A DNA stretch of 64,000 bases from Vitis vinifera (GCF_030704535.1 NC_081822.1:36460001-36524000); one strand, 5' to 3'; shown: positions 12,507-24,339, numbered from the stretch's first letter. Notes: generated from the sequence alone by a model not told the origin. Numbers and translations: made by a program.

Positions 12507-13950
12507 CAATTTTATATTTCATCTATTTTTCTAGAAGTATAATGTCATTCCATTAATTTCATATATTACAATCGTCACCTACATGCATCTCCACGTGCAA
12601 CGCAAGTGCTTTCTACTAGTAGCTTTATGAAGGAGAATGGGACCACTGCAGAGGGATATGTTTGGGAGAGGAGGAGATTCTCCTGCATGGCGACTGTTTT
12701 AGAGAGAGAATGAGTCTCTAAATTAGTTTGCATTATGGTGTTCATCTTTATATGGTGTTCCACATTATTTCTCAATTGGGTGATTAAATACCCACTATCC
12801 CCAATTTCCTTAATATTGATTTTTTGGGTGTGAAATTAAACAGTGTTACTAGAGAAAACCTTCATTTGCTAGATGACTCTTTCTCCGTTTGTAGGGCACT
12901 TAATAGTGCTGACCTTAGTTGGGTGGTATGCATTCTCATTCTTAATGACTCAACCTTCAAGTTTAGTTTTGTCTTCATTATCTATCATTTCCTAGTGTTA
13001 GACAATTGATCTTTGCAAATTTTCAAAGGCCACTGGATGTTAGAGGGAATGAGTATGTAAGTGTCACAATCCAGTGTTTAATGCGGGTCATACCCTTGAG
13101 GAACTTTTTCCTCATACTTGAAAACTACAAACACTGCAATTCTCCACTCCTTCATCGATTTCGAGAACTTACATGAAGGTATTGGCATGCATGGAACTGT
13201 AGAAAAAAGGTCTATCCTTGTTTGGCCTTGATTATAATCTCTTTTAATTATGGTTATGGAAATTTCAAATTCATAGTTTTCAAAATTTGCTTGTCTGCGG
13301 TTGAGGCCATAGGCATTTCTAAATGCAGTTACTTAAGCAAGTAATAACCGATACCAGATGGGTGTAGAGTCTGACCCGATTGAATTTATGGCGTGGCTTC
13401 TTAATTCGCTTCATGTTGATCTAATAACTTGATGATTATTTGAATGGCTTATAGTTTTTTTGAACATGCTATTGGAATGGCTTAAAGTCGTACAACACTA
13501 ACTTAATTGCTGAGGCTTTAGGATTAAAAAAAAAAAAAAAAGACAATTGGACTATCTAGTTTTGTCAATTGAGGAAAATATTATCTGTTTTTCCCCCTAT
13601 TTTTGTCTAGAAGTGTCCTGGATAAGGTCCCCTGTGTCACTTGTCAGAGCTGACCTGTGGGTGTCCGATCCTTTTGGACCAAGGGACATCGCGTTCTTCT
13701 GTAAACCCAAAGTCAATTCTAGATTATTATCCACTGCACAAAAGTAGGCTCCTTTGAACAGAGATTATTTGCACAGTTAAATCAACTACTAACCTAAATA
13801 AACTTCTTGGCACTATCCCAAGCACTACCACTGTTGGAAGCACTGCAAAATATGATTGAAAATATATTTATATTGTTTATTGTTAGAAAACATGGACTTT
13901 TAGGAACAGAAAATCAAGGAATTTATTCCTTCCATCCAGATCGTGTATGT
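12507..13950 (+). repeat. Array unit 5
   Basis: 1444 bp, subgroup B. It carries 'gcaagtg' in the hairpin arm and 'cccaaagtc' near its end, both shared with unit 7. Confidence 0.8.
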
Positions 13951-15394
13951 CAATTTTATATTTCATCTATTTTTCTAGAAGTATAATGTCATTCCATTAA
14001 TTTCATATATTACAATCGTCACCTACATGTATCTCCACGTGCAACGCACGTGCTTTCTACTAGTAGCTTTATGAAGGAGAATGGGACCACTGCAGAGGGA
14101 TATGTTTGGGAAAGGAGGAGATTCTCCTGCATGGCGACTGTTTTAGAGAGAGAGAATGAGTCTCTAAATTAGTTTGCATTATGGTGTTCATCTTTATATG
14201 GTGTTCCACATTATTTCTCAATTGGGTGATTAAATACCCACTATCCCCAATTTCCTTAATATTGATTTTTTGGGTGTGAAATTAAACAGTGTTACTAGAG
14301 AAAACCTTCATTTGCTAGATGACTTTTTCTCCATTTGTAGGGCACTTAATAGTGCTGACCTTAGTTGGGTGGTATGCATTCTCATTCTTAATGACTCAAC
14401 CTTCAAGTTTAGTTTTGTCTTCATTATCTATCATTTCCTAGTGTTAGACAATTGATCTTTGCAAATTTTCAAAGGCCACTGGATGTTAGAGGGAATGAGT
14501 ATGTAAGTGTCACAATCCAGTGTTTAATGCGGGTCATACCCTTGAGGAACTTTTTCCTCATACTTGAAAACTACAAACACTGCAATTCTCCACTCCTTCA
14601 TCGATTTCGAGAACTTACATGAAGGTATTGGCATGCATGGAATTGTAGAAAAAAGGTCTATCCTTGTTTGGCCTTGATTATAATCTCTTTTAATTATGGT
14701 TATGGAAATTTCAAATTCATAGTTTTCAAAATTTGCTTGTCTGCGGTTGAGGCCATAGGCATTTCTAAATGCAGTTACCTAAGCAAGTAATAACCGATAC
14801 CAGATGGGTGTAGAGTCTGACCCGATTGAATTTATGGCGTGGCTTCTTAATTCGCTTCATGTTGATCTAAGAACTTGATGATTATTTGAATGGCTTATAG
14901 TTTTTTTGAACATGCTATTGGAATGGCTTAAAGGCGTACAACACTAACTTAATTGCTGAGGCTTTAGGATTAAAAAAAAAAAAAAGACAATTCGACTATC
15001 TAGTTTTGTCAATTGAGGAAAATATTATCTGTTTTTCCCCCTATTTTTGTCTAGAAGTGTCCTGGATAAGGTCCCCTGTGTCACTTGTCAGAGCTGCCCT
15101 GTGGGTGTCCGATCCTTTTGGACCAAGGGACATCGCGTTCTTTTGTAAACCCGAAGTCAATTCTAGATTATTATCCACTGCACAAAAGTAGGCTCCTTTG
15201 AACAGAGATTATTTGCACAGTTAAATCAACTACTAACCTAAATAAACTTCTTGGCACTATCCCAAGCACTACCACTGTTGGAAGCACTGCAAAATATGAT
15301 TGAAAATATATTTATATTGTTTATTGTTAGAAAACATGGACTTTCAGGAACAGAAAATCAAGGAATTTATTCCTTCCATCCAGATCGTGTATGT
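13951..15394 (+). repeat. Array unit 6
   Basis: 1444 bp, subgroup B. The hairpin is perfect and 'cccgaagtc' lies near its end, both shared with unit 8. Confidence 0.8.
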
Positions 15395-16840
15395 CAATTT
15401 TATATTTCATCTATTTTTCTAGAAGTATAATGTCATTCCATTAATTTCATATATTACAATCGTCACCTACATGCATCTCCACGTGCAACGCAAGTGCTTT
15501 CTACTAGTAGCTTTATGAAGGAGAATGGGACCACTGCAGAGGGATATGTTTGGCAGAGGAGGAGATTCTCCTGCATGACGACTGTTTTAGAGAGAGAGAA
15601 TGAGTCTCTAAATTAGTTTGCATTATGGTGTTCATCTTTATATGGTGTTCCACATTATTTCTCAATTGGGTGATTAAATACCCACTATCCCCAATTTCTT
15701 AATATTGATTTTTTGGGTGTGAAATTAAACAGTGTTACTAGAGAAAACCTTCATTTGCTAGATGACTCTTTCTCCGTTTGTAGGGCACTTAATAGTGCTG
15801 ACCTTAGTTGGGTGGTATGCATTCTCATTCTTAATGACTCAACCTTCAAGTTTAGTTTTGTCTTCATTATCTATCATTTCCTAGTGTTAGACAATTGATC
15901 TTTGCAAATTTTCAAAGGCCACTGGATGTTAGAGGGAATGAGTATGTAAGTGTCACAATCCAGTGTTTAATGCGGGTCATACCCTTGAGGAACTTTTTCC
16001 TCATACTTGAAAACTACAAACATTGCAATTCTCCACTCCTTCATCGATTTCGAGAACTTACATGAAGGTATTGGCATGCATGGAACTGTAGAAAAAAGGT
16101 CTATCCTTGTTTGGCCTTGATTATAATCTCTTTTAATTATGGTTATGGAAATTTCAAATTCATAGTTTTCAAAATTTGCTTGTCTGCGGTTGAGGTCATA
16201 GACATTTCTAAATGCAGTTACCTAAGCAAGTAATAACCGATACCAGATGGGTGTAGAGTCTGACCCGATTGAATTTATGGCGTGGCTTCTTAATTCGCTT
16301 CATGTTGATCTAAGAACTTGATGATTATTTGAATGGCTTATAGTTTTTTTGAACATGCTATTGGAATGGCTTAAAGGCGTACAACACTAACTTAATTGCT
16401 GAGGCTTTAGGATTAAAAAGAAAAAAAAAAAGACAATTCGACTATCTAGTTTTGTCAATTGAGGAAAATATTATCTGTTTTTCCCCCTATTTTTTTCTAG
16501 AAGTGTCCTGGATAAGGTCCCCTGTGTCACTTGTCAGAGCTGCCCTGTGGGTGTCCGATCCTTTTGGACCAAGGGACATCGCGTTCTTCTGTAAACCCAA
16601 AGTCAATTCTAGATTATTATCCACTGCACAAAAGTAGGCTCCTTTGAACAGAGATTATTTGCACAGTTAAATCAACTACTAACCTAAATAAACTTCTTGG
16701 CACTATCCCAAGCACTACCACTGTTGGAAGCACTGCAAAATATGATTGAAAATATATTTATATTGTTTATTGTTAGAAAACATGGACTTTCAGGAACAGA
16801 AAATCAAGGAATTTATTCCTTCCATCCAGATCGTGTATGT
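15395..16840 (+). repeat. Array unit 7
   Basis: 1446 bp, subgroup B. It shares the 'gcaagtg' arm and 'cccaaagtc' with unit 5. Confidence 0.8.
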
Positions 16841-18266
16841 CAATTTTATATTTCATCTATTTTTCTAGAAGTATAATGTCATTCCATTAATTTCATATAT
16901 TACAATCGTCACCTACATGCATCTCCACGTGCAACGCACGTGCTTTCTACTAGTAGCTTTATGAAGGAGAATGGGACCACTGCAGAGGGATATGTTTGGG
17001 AGAGGAGGAGATTCTCCTGCATGGCGACTGTTTTAGAGAGAGAGAATGAGTCTCTAAATTAGTTTGCATTATGGTGTTCATCTTTATATGGTGTTCCACA
17101 TTATTTCTCAATTGGGTGATTAAATACCCACTATCCCCAATTTCCTTAATATTGATTTTTTGGGTGTGAAATTAAACAGTGTTACTAGAGAAAACCTTCA
17201 TTTGCTAGATGACTCTTTCTCCGTTTGTAGGGCACTTAATAGTGCTGACCTTAGTTGGGTGGTATGCATTCTCATTCTTAATGACTCAACCTTCAAGTTT
17301 AGTTTTGTCTTCATTATCTATCATTTCCTAGTGTTAGACAATTGATCTTTGCAAATTTTCAAAGGCCACTGGATGTTAGAGGGAATGAGTATGTAAGTGT
17401 CACAATCCAGTGTTTAATGCGGGTCATACCCTTGAGGAACTTTTTCCTCATACTTGAAAACTACAAACACTGCAATTCTCCACTCCTTCATCGATTTCGA
17501 GAACTTACATGAAGGTATTGGCATGCATGGAACTGTAGAAAAAAGGTCTATCCTTGTTTGGCTTTTAATTATGGTTATGGAAATTTCAAATTCATAGTTT
17601 TCAAAATTTGCTTGTCTGCGGTTGAGGCCATAGGCATTTCTAAATGCAGTTACCTAAGCAAGTAATAACCGATACCAAATGGGTGTAGAGTCTGGCCTGA
17701 TTGAATTTATGGCATGGCTTGTTAATTCCCTTCATGCTGATCTAAGAACTCGATGATTATTTGAATGGCTTATAGTTTTTTTGAACATGCTATTGGAATG
17801 GCTTAAAGGTGTACAACACTAACTTAATTGTTGAGGCTTCAGGATTAAAAAAAAAAAAAAAAAAGACAACTGGACTATTTAGTTTTGTCCATTGAGGAAA
17901 ATATATTTTCCTCTATTTTTGTCTATAAGTGTCCTGGATAGGGTCTCCTGTGTCCCTTGTCAAAGCTGCCATGTGGGTGTCCGATCCTTTTGGACCAAGG
18001 GACATTGCGTTCTCCTATAAACCCGAAGTCAATTCCATATTATTATCCACTACATAAAAATAGGCTCATTTGAACAGAGATTATTTGCACAATTAAATCA
18101 ACTGCTAACCTAAATATACTTCTTGGCACTATCCCAAGCACTACCAGTGTTGGAAACACTGCAAAATATGATCGAAAATATATTTATATTGTTTATTGTT
18201 AGAAAACATGGACTTTTAGGAACAGGAAATCAATGAATTTATTTCTTCCATCCAGATTGTGTATGT
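16841..18266 (+). repeat. Array unit 8 (terminal)
   Basis: 1426 bp, subgroup B. A ~16-bp deletion near 17561 lies after exon b. The right border falls where other units switch to 'caattttatat'; here the sequence is 'taattgtatag' and continues into unrelated DNA, so this unit keeps the ancestral right flank. Confidence 0.8.
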
Positions 18267-18274
18267 TAATTGTA

Positions 18275-18430
18275 TAGTATTGTAGTTAGTATTTTTCTGG
18301 GTTATAGTATAATTATAGGGAATTGATTGGATTCTCTAGTTTCCTATTTTTAGTCTAGAAGGTAGTGTATAAATTGTACTCAATTTTCTTTTCTAAAAAT
18401 AAAATAAAAATTATAATTTCCAACTTTCAT
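18275..18430 (+). repeat. Possible copia LTR remnant
   Basis: 'gtagttagtatttttctggg', 'ggattctctagtttcc' and 'gtagtgtataaattgtactc' look like the 3' half of a plant copia LTR. They are followed at ~18431 by tggtagaacc, which could be a damaged initiator-Met primer-binding site. No second LTR was found. Confidence 0.25.
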
Positions 18431-19215
18431 GGTAGAACCTCCTTTGACTTTTTCACAGCCTTAATCGTTGTCTTTTTTGTGGGAATTCATTTCCCCCGGT
18501 TAAAAATTGTGAAAGATGTGTTTTCACACACACCTTTGAAAAAATCACAAAGTAAGTACCCAAGTTTGGATAATCCAAATTTAATACATTTATCTACACA
18601 AAGTAAACTGTTTGAATATAGAACATTGTCTTTTAAGGTGATTATATTTTTCCACTTTTGGGAAATTTATGTCAACAATATTTCTTCCAATCATTTACTT
18701 TCCTAGCTCTAATAGGTCTCCATTCTACTTGATTAAACTTTGGCTTGAACCAGTTGTTTACTGAAATAAGACAGTAGAAAATATCTTACCAGTAATGAAA
18801 AGATCTCTGAATGATTTGTTTCGTATGCTATTTCTTCTTGGAATGAGGTTCTTATTTCTTTTATATGTCATGAGATTGGAAATGTTGTCTCTCATTTTTA
18901 TTCTGCTTGATCCCATGTTTTTCTTTGGTTTAGCTTTGTTCAAAGTAAAGTCCTACCAACATGTTTTCCATACCTTCCGTCCATATATGTATGGATTCAT
19001 TTTATTATAATAATTTGGCATTTGGGTTATCCATGGATTCTTGTAATGAAGTATATTACTTATTGCTATTATTTTGTTTTTTTTTAATATATGCGAAAAA
19101 TGTTATACTCTAAAAGGAAAAAAAAAAAACTAACTATGATTGAAAGAATTGGGTATGCTTTTTTGTTTTGAGTAGTATGTAGCAACCCGTTTTGTACTTC
19201 TGATGAATTTTTTTT
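18431..19215. other. Spacer without recognisable gene
   Basis: Two open frames (18365-18706 and 18795-19010, both +) are AT-rich and hydrophobic, with no family resemblance. I treat them as chance. Confidence 0.4.
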
Positions 19216-19219
19216 ATGC

Positions 19220-19492
19220 AGTGAAGATAGTGAAAGCAAGGAAGATGATGAAATTATGGATGTTGATGTTGCTACCTGAAGGATAGCGATATGAGTTTGA
19301 GGGACTTTAGAATACCATTTTCGGCAATGAAATTGTCTTTTGACTTGTGATGCTAGAATAACATTTGTTTTTCTTTATTTTTTTTGGACAAGATGATGAC
19401 TTTGAAGAGCTTGAGGATATGACTATAACAGTAGAGAATTCAGTCATTGTTTGTGCACATAATGCGGATGATCTCAATCATCTTGAGACTTG
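19220..19492 (+). pseudogene. PWP1: PWP1-like WD-repeat protein fragment
   Basis: Two acidic coding-like segments are present. The first, after ttatgcag at 19221, reads SEDSESKEDDEIMDVDVAT then a stop (19220-19282). The second (19390-19492) reads DDDFEELEDMTITVENSV and IVCAHNADDLNHLE. In PWP1 (periodic tryptophan protein 1, nucleolar, ribosome biogenesis) an acidic region with a 'MDVD' block precedes an 'EELEDMTI.PTDSVIVCA..EDDVSHLEV' segment before the WD repeats. Stops and frame changes separate the pieces and no WD repeats follow, so this is a dead fragment. The assignment rests on memory of the family. Confidence 0.5.
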
Positions 19493-19940
19493 AGGCATGA
19501 AATAGTTGGCTAGAGTCTACATGCTTTAATAACTCTCCCACATTCCTCTCCCTCTCTTCCCCCATTATATATTGCCCCTCATTGGTTACTTAAATATCGG
19601 CGCAAGCAGGTTGGTGATTCAAACATATATGTTCATCATGATATCATAATTCCAACATTTCCTCTTTTCATATGGCTTGATTGCCCACTTAAAGGTGAAG
19701 AAAAACGTGTCTTATTGCACTTCTTGGTTGAAATTTGAAATTTGTGCATGCGGGCACATGTTGAAATTAATATGTAATATTCACCCTTCAATTACGTGTA
19801 TATTTATTCAAAATCTAAGATCGATTTCTTTTTATCTTATTAGGCAATTCAACTGTATATTTTAAGCTTGGTATCAACACAAAAAAAAAAAAAAAAAAAA
19901 AAAAAACCAATTACTTTCAACTTAATTGCCTTATCTGTTT
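19493..19940. other. Spacer, possible decayed LTR, with long A-run
   Basis: No gene is seen. A ~27-base A run occurs at 19880-19906. The primer-binding-site-like sequence at 19942 implies that the preceding bases are the end of an LTR, but no boundaries are recognisable. Confidence 0.35.
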
Positions 19941-19941
19941 A

Positions 19942-20779
19942 TGGTATTAGAGCCCTAAGCTCCATTCTCATCTTGTCTAAACTCTCAACCATGGCTGAAT
20001 CAAATGAAGTCACGGTTATGTCTAACAATGCAAATTCTTCTTCAAGCCATTTCTTTTCATAAGTTATCTCGATCAACATAACCATTCTCATTCCTTAAAA
20101 ACTATTGAAATGAGGAAACTATTCAATGTGGAACTTGCAAATGACGAATTTCTTCCTTAAATATGATCTCATGGGATTTGTGGATGGAAACTATCCATGC
20201 CTACCAATTGATGATCTAAAGTATAAAAATTAGATTCATCAGGATCAACTACTACTCCTTGCAATCCAAATGGTTGTTATTAGACTAGTGGGGTCACTCG
20301 TGTCACAGTGCAAAAGTGCTTAGGAGGCTTGGAACAAACTCAAAACTACTTATGCCAACAAATCCAATACTTGGATGGTTGGTCTCATTGATTCTCTCAC
20401 TAAGGTTAGTTAAGAAGGAAAAAACATTTTTGAATTCATGTAGTCCATTAAAATCATTATTGATGATCTTGCTATGATTGGGCATAATTTGAGTGATGAA
20501 GAAATCATGGTTCACATGCTTTAATGGTCTCACTAATGGCTACAAAGAGCTTAAAGGTGCTTTACATGCCAAAAAGTCACCCATCTTGTTTAAAGAATTA
20601 GTCTGGAGGCTTTAGACTATGAAACAAGTCTTAAGAGCCCAAATCCAACAAAAGTTGATGCCCTCATCACAACTTGATATTCGCACAAACAACACAATTA
20701 AAAAAAAAAAAACAAAAACAACATTGTCAATACCTCTCAAAACATACCAAACTATAAAGAAAACAACAATGGCTACAAT
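19942..20779 (+). mobile_element. Ty1/copia gag remnant with primer-binding site
   Basis: tggtattagagc (19942-19953) is one base from the initiator-Met tRNA primer-binding site tggtatcagagc. Downstream, broken frames give a copia gag (UBN2-like) pattern: FLKYDLMGFVDGNYPC, then AWNKLKTTYANKSNTWMVGL, IDDLAMIGHNLSDEEIM and LTNGYKELKGALHAKKSP. Multiple stops break it. The sequence is cut off at 20780 by a TRIM element. It differs in style from the pol remnant after 21640, so it may be a separate insertion. Confidence 0.6.
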
Positions 20780-21176
20780 TGTGACACTTTACATCGGATA
20801 GGGGGGAAAGTTCCTATCACTATATAAGTATGGATTTCTCTTAACCTTGGTAACGCGTTTTAAAGCCGTGAGGGCCCCTTTGGGTCCAAAGCGGACAATA
20901 TCTACATGGTTGGGAACGGGTCGTTACAAATGGTATCAGAGCTGATCTTCGACCTCGGTGTGGGGGTTTGTTTGGCCCTGCAAACCCGTTGGACACAACG
21001 AGGACGTTGTGTCTGCATGGGGGGATGTTTGTGACATCCCACATTGGATAGAGGGGAAAGTTCCTAGCGCTATATAAGTATGGACTCCTCGTAACCCTGT
21101 AAACGCGTTTTAAAGCTGTGAGGGGCCCCTTGGGCCCAAAGCGAACAATATTTACATGGTTAGGTGCGGTAATGCA
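20780..21176 (+). mobile_element. TRIM retroelement, + orientation, 3' LTR truncated
   Basis: LTR 1 runs 20780-20928 (tgtgacactttacatcgga ... cgttaca). The primer-binding site tggtatcagagc (20931-20942) follows, then a ~100-bp non-coding interior and a purine-rich tract (gcatggggggatg). LTR 2 starts at 21030 (tgtgacatcccacattgg) and breaks off near 21176. LTRs of ~150 bp with no coding capacity are the hallmark of terminal-repeat retrotransposons in miniature. The LTR carries an 'atataagtatgga' TATA-like stretch. Confidence 0.75.
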
Positions 21177-21318
21177 GATTTTGTAAAATGAAATAATTTT
21201 CTTTTATATTGTATTTTGAAAAGTATAAAAATGTTATTTTTACTCCCATGCATGGATCAAACATATATTTTGTATGAAAAATATGTTTGAACATTTTCTT
21301 TGCTTATGAAAAACGATT
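21177..21318. other. Spacer between inverted TRIM copies
   Basis: About 140 bp of AT-rich DNA unrelated to the TRIM lies between two oppositely oriented copies. Confidence 0.5.
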
Positions 21319-21619
21319 TGTAACGACTCGTTCCCAACCGCGTAGATATTGTCCACTTTGAACCCAAAGGGGCCTCACGGCTTTAAAACACGATTATAGT
21401 GTTACGAGGAGTCCATACTTATATAACGTTAGAAACTTTCCCCCTATCTGATGTGGGATGTCACAAACACTCCCCTATGCAGACACAACGTCCTCGTTGT
21501 GTCCCATGGGATTGCGGAGCCAAACAGACGAACATCCCTACAGGACCAAACAAACCCTCACACCGAGGTCGAAGATCGAATCTGATACCATTTGTAACGA
21601 CCGGTTCCCAACCATGTAG
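21319..21619 (-). mobile_element. TRIM retroelement, - orientation, 5' LTR truncated
   Basis: Read on the minus strand, a partial LTR (21593-21619) is followed by tggtatcaga (complement of 21581-21590), the interior, the purine tract, and a full LTR (21319-21465, tgtgacatcccacatc ... cgttaca). It is the same family as 20780-21176, in inverted orientation. Confidence 0.75.
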
Positions 21620-21639
21620 AACTCTCCTCCTTCCCCATT

Positions 21640-23750
21640 CGCCTCTCTCTCATATAAACCAATATGAACTAGAAGTTCAAAGGATCATTCATTTGTAAAA
21701 TCTTGCAAATCAATTACCAGATGCATCATTGATACAAAGAAAATGACAAAGTCATATATCCAGACAACAAATACTCCAACATGGATTGATGTCCCTGTAT
21801 GATAGTTAACAAATAAATCCAAGATATGTGTGAAGCATGGTAGGCCTGTCAGCTCAAATGATGTAACTCCCCAGAAGAAGAGAACTCAAGAAAAACTTGA
21901 CAATCTAAAATAGACCATCAAAATGATTGATCAGTTTAAAATTGATAAATCTATAACCCCAGAAGAAGTACAAATAATGCAGAAAGCCTCTAAAAAGGCA
22001 CATGTAACTAAAAATTGTGAGATCTCAGTAAGTTATGTACACACGGGAGAAAAATGGGACTGAAATAATATTGTTATTAACAATATTTTTGCTTTCCAAG
22101 TGGCCTCCGATATCATAAGAAATTATGAAGATCCTTAACCATGAAATGTGGAATAATGACGACATAGAAATGATTGGCCAAAATGGAAAGAAGCCATGTA
22201 GGCAGAGTTAAACTCATTAACAACATGAGAAGTTTTTGGACCTGTAGTCCAAACACCTGAAGATGTAAAACCTGTTGGGTACAAATGGGTATTTGTACGA
22301 AAACACAATGAGAATAATGAGATCATAAGATATAAAACGCGATTAGTACCACAAGGTTTCTTGCAAAGACCTGATATTAACTACAAGGAAACATATTTTC
22401 TAGTCATGGACACAATCACATTTCGTTTATTGACTAGTTTGGTAGTCTCAGAAGGACTAGATATGCGTCTCATGGATGTTATTACAACATATTTATACAG
22501 ATCTATGGATAATGATATATTCATGAAAATCCCTGAAGGATTTAAATTGCCTGAAGCAAACAGTATAAAGCCTCGTAGCATGTACTCAATCAAGTTACAA
22601 CGATCCTTGTATGGATTAAAGCAATCGGGATGCATGTGGTACAATCACCTTAGTGAATACTTGATAAAAGAAGAGTATGTGAATAACCCTATATGCCTAT
22701 GCATCTTTATTAAGAAATCAGAAATTGGAATTGCAATTATTACAGTGTATGTTGATGACTTAAATCTTGTTGGAACTCTTGAAGAGCTCACAATAACAAC
22801 AAATTACTTGAAAAAGGAATTTGAGATGAAAAATCTTGGAAAAACAAAATTTTGTCTCGGCCTACAGATCAATCATTTTCCAAATGGAGTTTTAGTACAA
22901 TCAACATACATTAAGAAAGTTTTGAAGCGTTTTTATATAGATAAAACACATCCTTTAAGTTTTCCATGGTTGTCCGATCACTTGATGTGAAAAAAACTCA
23001 TTTCGTCTTTGCGAAAAATATGAAGAATTACTCAGTCTTGAAGTACCATATCTTAGTGTTATTGGTGCACTTATGTATCTTGCCAATTGTACACGTCCAG
23101 ACATTGCTTTTTCTGTCAATTTATTAGCAAAATACAATTTCGCTCCAACTCGAAGACTTTGGAATGGTATCAAACATATATTGTGTTATCTTCGCGGAAC
23201 TACTGATATGGGTCTATTTTATTCAATGGAATCAAAGCAACAATTGTTTGGATATGCAAATGTAGGATATATTTCAGATCCACATAAAGGTAGGTCACAA
23301 ACAGGGTATGTGTTTAATTGCAATGATACTGTTATTTCATGAAGATCTGTTAAATAATGATCACACCATCAAATCATTCAAAAATACTACCAGTTCATGA
23401 AACAAGTCATGAATGTATATGGCTAAGATCTATGATCCATTATATTCGGGAATCATGTGGACTCTTCTCTATCAAAGGTGACCTGATAATATTATTTGAA
23501 GATAATATTGCATGCATGCACAGATAGCAGGGGGTTATATTAAAGGAGATAGAACTAAACATATTTCACCAAAATTCTTTTATACACATGAACTCTAAAA
23601 GAGTGGTGAAATTGATGTGCAACAAATACGCTCAAGTGATAATCTAGCAAATTTATTCACAAAATCATTGTCAACCTTAACATTCAAGAAGTTAATACAC
23701 AAGATTGGAATGCGTCAACTAAAGGATATCGACATGAGGGGAAGTATGCA
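21640..23750 (+). mobile_element. Ty1/copia pol remnant (reverse transcriptase and RNase H)
   Basis: Degenerate pol text runs from 21680 (PDAFIDTKKMTKSYIQT). Reverse transcriptase follows: EVFGPVVQTPEDVKPVGYKW at 22210-22290; an open frame 22361-22990 with LQRSLYGLKQSG and YVDDLNLVG, the copia catalytic YVDD at about 22750. RNase H follows (GYVFNCNDT, then KHISPKFFYTHEL, IRSSDNLANLFTKSL). Stops and frameshifts break every domain. The catalytic box and the order RT-RNase H at the 3' end are copia, not gypsy or pararetroviral. The polypurine-like gaggggaagt at about 23737 precedes the LTR. Confidence 0.85.
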
Positions 23751-23760
23751 TATAAAAGGG

Positions 23761-24338
23761 TGTTAGTGTATTGTACTTTTTTTCCCTTCATTCAGATTTT
23801 GTCCTACTGGGTTTTACTGACAAGGTTTTTAACGAGATAGTCCTAACATACCAAAAGCAACTTAAAGAATTATAAGAATATTATACTTTTTTCCTTCACT
23901 AGGTTTTTCCCATAGGGTTTTTTTTACTAACAAGGTTTTAATGAAACATATTCATCAATGTGGTGGACATCCGTGTTATAACTGAAGTAATGAATACCAC
24001 CACATTAATTATAATAAATGTTAATTAAATATTATATATGACTTCCATTAATACTCATTAATGGAAACCATTAATGTTATTTATGAGTTCCATTAATATT
24101 CATTAATGGGAATATTAATGGAAACCATTTGGAAAGCGGGTTTCCTATCCTCTATGATATGAACTTCTAAGCAAGAAAGAAATTTCTTACTTTCTCTCAT
24201 TCTCTCTGTCTTTCATTCTCTCAACCTTCTCAATTCTCTTTTATGATTTCTTCTTCCCTATTATATATTATTATCAAAGTAATATATAATTTATCTATAT
24301 TACTTTATTTGCATTGCATTTATCCTTGTTTTACAACA
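23761..24338 (+). repeat. 3' LTR of the copia pol remnant
   Basis: It starts tgttagtgta just after the purine tract and ends ttacaaca (TG..CA). It contains 'ccattaatgggaatattaatgg'-type short inverted repeats and pyrimidine-rich 3' sequence. No matching 5' LTR was recognised upstream. Confidence 0.55.
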
Positions 24339-24339
24339 C

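Larger units (their letters stand above)
6733..18266 (+). repeat. Tandem array: eight ~1.44-kb units (Helitron 3' end plus USP39-like fragment)
   Basis: Eight head-to-tail units measure 1445, 1453, 1444, 1432, 1444, 1444, 1446 and 1426 bp. Each begins with ~114 bp of Helitron 3' end and continues with ~1.3 kb carrying three exon-like pieces of a USP39/SAD1-type gene with introns retained. Piece a (unit 1: 7053-7157) reads VTRENLHLLDDSFS and CRALNSADLSW, then gtatgt. Piece b (7261-7442), after ttttcag, reads VTIQCLMRVIPLRNFFLIPE and HRFRELTRRYWHA. Piece c (7562-7665) reads MGVESDPIEFMAWLLNSLHV. These follow the USP39 order (TRE..LD....RALDGSDYLPG; NVTIQSLMRVTPLRNFF; SDPVEFMSWLLNTLHADLRT). All units carry stops or frameshifts, so they are pseudogene copies. 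The remaining ~500 bp of each unit is unassigned. Confidence 0.85.

Noticed and set aside
11377..17345. Repeated ~61-codon open frames starting GVKLNSVTREN as small genes
   Set aside because: They start at non-ATG codons, read through a splice donor into intron sequence, and recur in each tandem unit; they are exon pieces of a degenerate USP39-like fragment.
18365..18706. 113-codon open frame on plus strand
   Set aside because: AT-rich, no domain features, overlaps a probable LTR remnant.
21640..23750. Endogenous pararetrovirus or gypsy element
   Set aside because: The YVDD box, domain order and flanking text are copia-type; no movement-protein, coat or chromodomain features.
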